The position numbers and the translations under genes are program-made. From NCBI GenBank assembly GCA_009778865.1, contig WRFJ01000029.1:1-8987 (forward strand): 8,987 nucleotides of DNA, written 5' to 3'. Below are positions 7,677-8,987 of the stretch, one piece after another (the first letter of the stretch is position 1; each line of letters begins with the position of its first letter). A model generated the notes under the pieces. That model was given only the letters and a program-made list of their open reading frames with translations, ran no database searches and was not told where the DNA came from. The stretch comes from Chloroflexota bacterium. Its GTDB lineage: Bacteria > Chloroflexota > Dehalococcoidia > Dehalococcoidales > WRFJ01.

Positions 7677-8540
7677 TTATTCTTTGACGTTAGGTCTGTG
7701 TTTAACGTCTTCGCGCGAATAGACGCATATGCGCTCACCACATTCTTTACAAGAACGGTTAGCACAAGCATATATAGTTTTAATATCTATCTCAGGCATA
7801 TTATTGGAAGCATCCAGAGGCTTTTGCAAATGGAAAAAGCGGAAAACGCCACCGATGGGATAATTATCTTTGATGCTCTTAAAACCTATCTGCTTAAGTT
7901 CGGCCGGCAAAGGATTATTACACAACATACGCCAAGCACTTTTTTCTTCGCGCCATTTAACAAAAATATTGATACCTAATCTCATAATGGGATTTTTAGC
8001 TTTGTTATAATCCAGAATAACAAAACTGCCGCCATTTTTCAAAACACGCCATACTTCTTTAAGAGTGGCGCGGCGTATTTCATCCGGCAATTCATGTAAG
8101 CCATAAGAAACAAATACTTTATCAAAAGCTTGGTTGGTAAAAGGTAATTCATCGGCTGAAGCACATACAAAATTGGCATTACCTTTGCCTACTTTTTTAT
8201 CTAATTTTTTTTGAGCCTGTACCAGCATATGAGGAGAAAGATCTAAGGCTGTCACATGGCCGCTTTCTTCCAAAATATCGGCAATTTCGCGTGTTACCGA
8301 ACCGGTACCAGCGCATAAATCAAGTACTATATCATTATGTCTGAGACCGCCGAATTTTACAAAACTACGCCTAAAGCGCCGTTCACCACCAAAAGGTAAA
8401 TACATAATAGTAGTGACGATGTCATATTTTTTGCTCCATTTGTTCCAATAGCTATAATAGTCATCACATTTCCCAGACACAGTTTTGGCGGCTGAACTAT
8501 CATCATTCACAACGTCTTGTATATGAAGTTTTTCGGTCAT
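7677..8540 (-). CDS. UbiE/COQ5-like SAM-dependent methyltransferase with four-cysteine C-terminal tail
   Basis: A class I SAM methyltransferase of 287 residues. Motif I is VLDLCAGTGSV (72-82), and Asp100 at the end of beta-2 should bind the SAM ribose. ADELPF (129-134) and YGLHELP (146-152) follow, and then EVWRVLKNGGSFVILDY (162-178), the typical post-motif helix and strand of the UbiE/MenG group. The substrate is not evident: the length exceeds MenG (about 230-250), and no quinone genes are nearby. Residues 250-287 are an extra tail holding Cys259, Cys264, Cys267 and Cys272 (CX4CX2CX4C), a likely metal or redox site. Some of these Cys may instead bind a soft substrate such as arsenic, which is speculative. 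It has its own promoter, follows a terminator after rdhB, and leads the cutA-cysK transcript. Confidence 0.88.
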   Translation of the reverse strand: MTEKLHIQDVVNDDSSAAKTVSGKCDDYYSYWNKWSKKYDIVTTIMYLPFGGERRFRRSFVKFGGLRHNDIVLDLCAGTGSVTREIADILEESGHVTALDLSPHMLVQAQKKLDKKVGKGNANFVCASADELPFTNQAFDKVFVSYGLHELPDEIRRATLKEVWRVLKNGGSFVILDYNKAKNPIMRLGINIFVKWREEKSAWRMLCNNPLPAELKQIGFKSIKDNYPIGGVFRFFHLQKPLDASNNMPEIDIKTIYACANRSCKECGERICVYSREDVKHRPNVKE

Positions 8541-8573
8541 TTTTTATATCCGTATAGTTTCAAATTGTTTCTA

Positions 8574-8601
8574 ATTATAGCATTAAGAAAAATAAAGTTA
8601 A
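8574..8601 (-). promoter_or_regulatory. Promoter for the methyltransferase-cutA-cysK transcript
   Basis: On the minus strand TTAACT (8596-8601, 4/6) is followed after 16 nt by a perfect TATAAT (8574-8579) with an upstream TGC, an extended -10. Transcription would start near 8567, about 27 nt before the ATG at 8540. The ribosome site is weak (GGA within ACGGATAT). Confidence 0.65.
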
Positions 8602-8660
8602 ACGTATAAAACCAAAGCTCTCTCTTTATAGTTATAATTTTGTAATTTTGTACCAAAAGA

Positions 8661-8688
8661 TGACTCCGCTCTTTACAAAGCGGAGTCA
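8661..8688 (-). terminator. Intrinsic terminator after rdhB
   Basis: TGACTCCGCT (8661-8670) and AGCGGAGTCA (8679-8688) form a perfect 10-bp G+C-rich stem with an 8-nt loop. On the minus strand it is followed by TCTTTT, a modest U tract; on the plus strand no U tract follows. It sits 28 nt after the rdhB stop and before the methyltransferase promoter, so it separates the two units. Confidence 0.72.
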
Positions 8689-8716
8689 CATCAGATCTAG
8701 AAGAAAAGATTAAGAA

Positions 8717-8986
8717 TTATTCTTTTGTTTGATTGCGCAAGAAATAAGAAACGCCAGCAGCTGCACCGAAAGCAATGGCAGCTAAACCAAAAGTCCATAG
8801 GAAAGTAATAGCCGGTTCAGGCTCGTCTTCAGCAAAGGCTTCACCCATCCAATTGATGGCAAAAATTAGGAAGAGAACGGCAATAGCTGCTAAGAGCCAT
8901 TCCCACCAAGCCAGTTTTATGTTCTTCTTATTTAAGAAATAGAAAGCAAAGAAGAAAACAGCGGCGCAAATTACACCAATAATAAA
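8717..8986 (-). CDS. rdhB: Reductive dehalogenase membrane anchor RdhB, partial (N-terminus outside window)
   Basis: An open minus-strand frame enters from the window edge and gives 89 residues before TAA; no start codon is in view. Three hydrophobic segments are visible: about 1-18 (cut), 31-46 and 60-82. The first loop ends KLAWWEWLL (24-32), and the outer loop reads AFAEDEPEPA (50-59). This matches the small three-helix RdhB proteins of Dehalococcoidia, which carry a (W/Y)-E-W-(L/I) block and a conserved ExEP loop. RdhB is thought to hold the corrinoid and iron-sulfur RdhA enzyme at the outer face of the membrane. RdhB is usually about 90-105 residues, so only a few are missing, and rdhA is expected just beyond 8987. 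The assignment rests on pattern recognition of a short hydrophobic protein, hence moderate confidence. Confidence 0.75.
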   Translation of the reverse strand, partial: FIIGVICAAVFFFAFYFLNKKNIKLAWWEWLLAAIAVLFLIFAINWMGEAFAEDEPEPAITFLWTFGLAAIAFGAAAGVSYFLRNQTKE

Positions 8987-8987
8987 C

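Noticed and set aside
7649..7771. 41-residue N-terminal extension of CutA
   Set aside because: It overlaps the methyltransferase end in another frame, and an ideal ribosome site precedes the GTG at 7648.
7536..7979. Plus-strand 147-codon frame
   Set aside because: Antisense shadow of cutA and the methyltransferase, without ribosome site or recognisable domain.

Overview
This window looks like a chromosomal segment from an A/T-rich bacterium, most plausibly a Chloroflexi/Dehalococcoidia relative. Two observations support that placement. First, the right edge carries the end of what reads as a Dehalococcoidia-type reductive dehalogenase membrane anchor (RdhB). Second, the 23S rRNA gene stands alone, with tgt rather than a 16S gene directly upstream; a 16S gene unlinked from 23S-5S is known in Dehalococcoides. 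The placement is an inference from these features, not from a database match.

Layout: 1-1982 (minus) holds roughly the 5' two thirds of a 23S rRNA gene, cut by the window edge. 1983-2445 is a 463-nt gene-free leader rich in signals: a promoter-like site (2318-2347), a hairpin-plus-U7 terminator with a competing alternative fold (2200-2263), a perfect 10-bp hairpin (2124-2147) and a second promoter candidate (2096-2122). 2446-3612 (minus) is tgt (tRNA-guanine transglycosylase). A 215-nt divergent intergenic region separates it from lemA (3828-4388) and an htpX-like M48 protease with an added C-terminal zinc ribbon (4403-5635), both plus strand. Converging on these from the right is a minus-strand cluster. 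In transcription order it is a UbiE-like SAM methyltransferase with a four-cysteine tail (8540-7677), cutA (7648-7334), cysK (7333-6380) and cysE (6308-5658). At the far right, a terminator (8661-8688) closes the partial rdhB (8717-8986), whose start and presumed rdhA partner lie outside.

How the genes fit together: cysE and cysK are the two steps from serine to cysteine. cutA is joined to cysK with no intervening base, and cysE has its own extended -10 promoter, so it may be expressed both with and without the rest. lemA plus an M48 protease is a recurrent envelope pair. rdhB would belong to an organohalide-respiration complex at the membrane.

The most unusual items are the attenuator-like structure ahead of a solitary 23S gene, the zinc-ribbon extension on the HtpX-like protease, the cysteine-rich tail of the methyltransferase, and a Tgt base-pocket change (bacterial Cys to Val) reminiscent of queuine-using enzymes.
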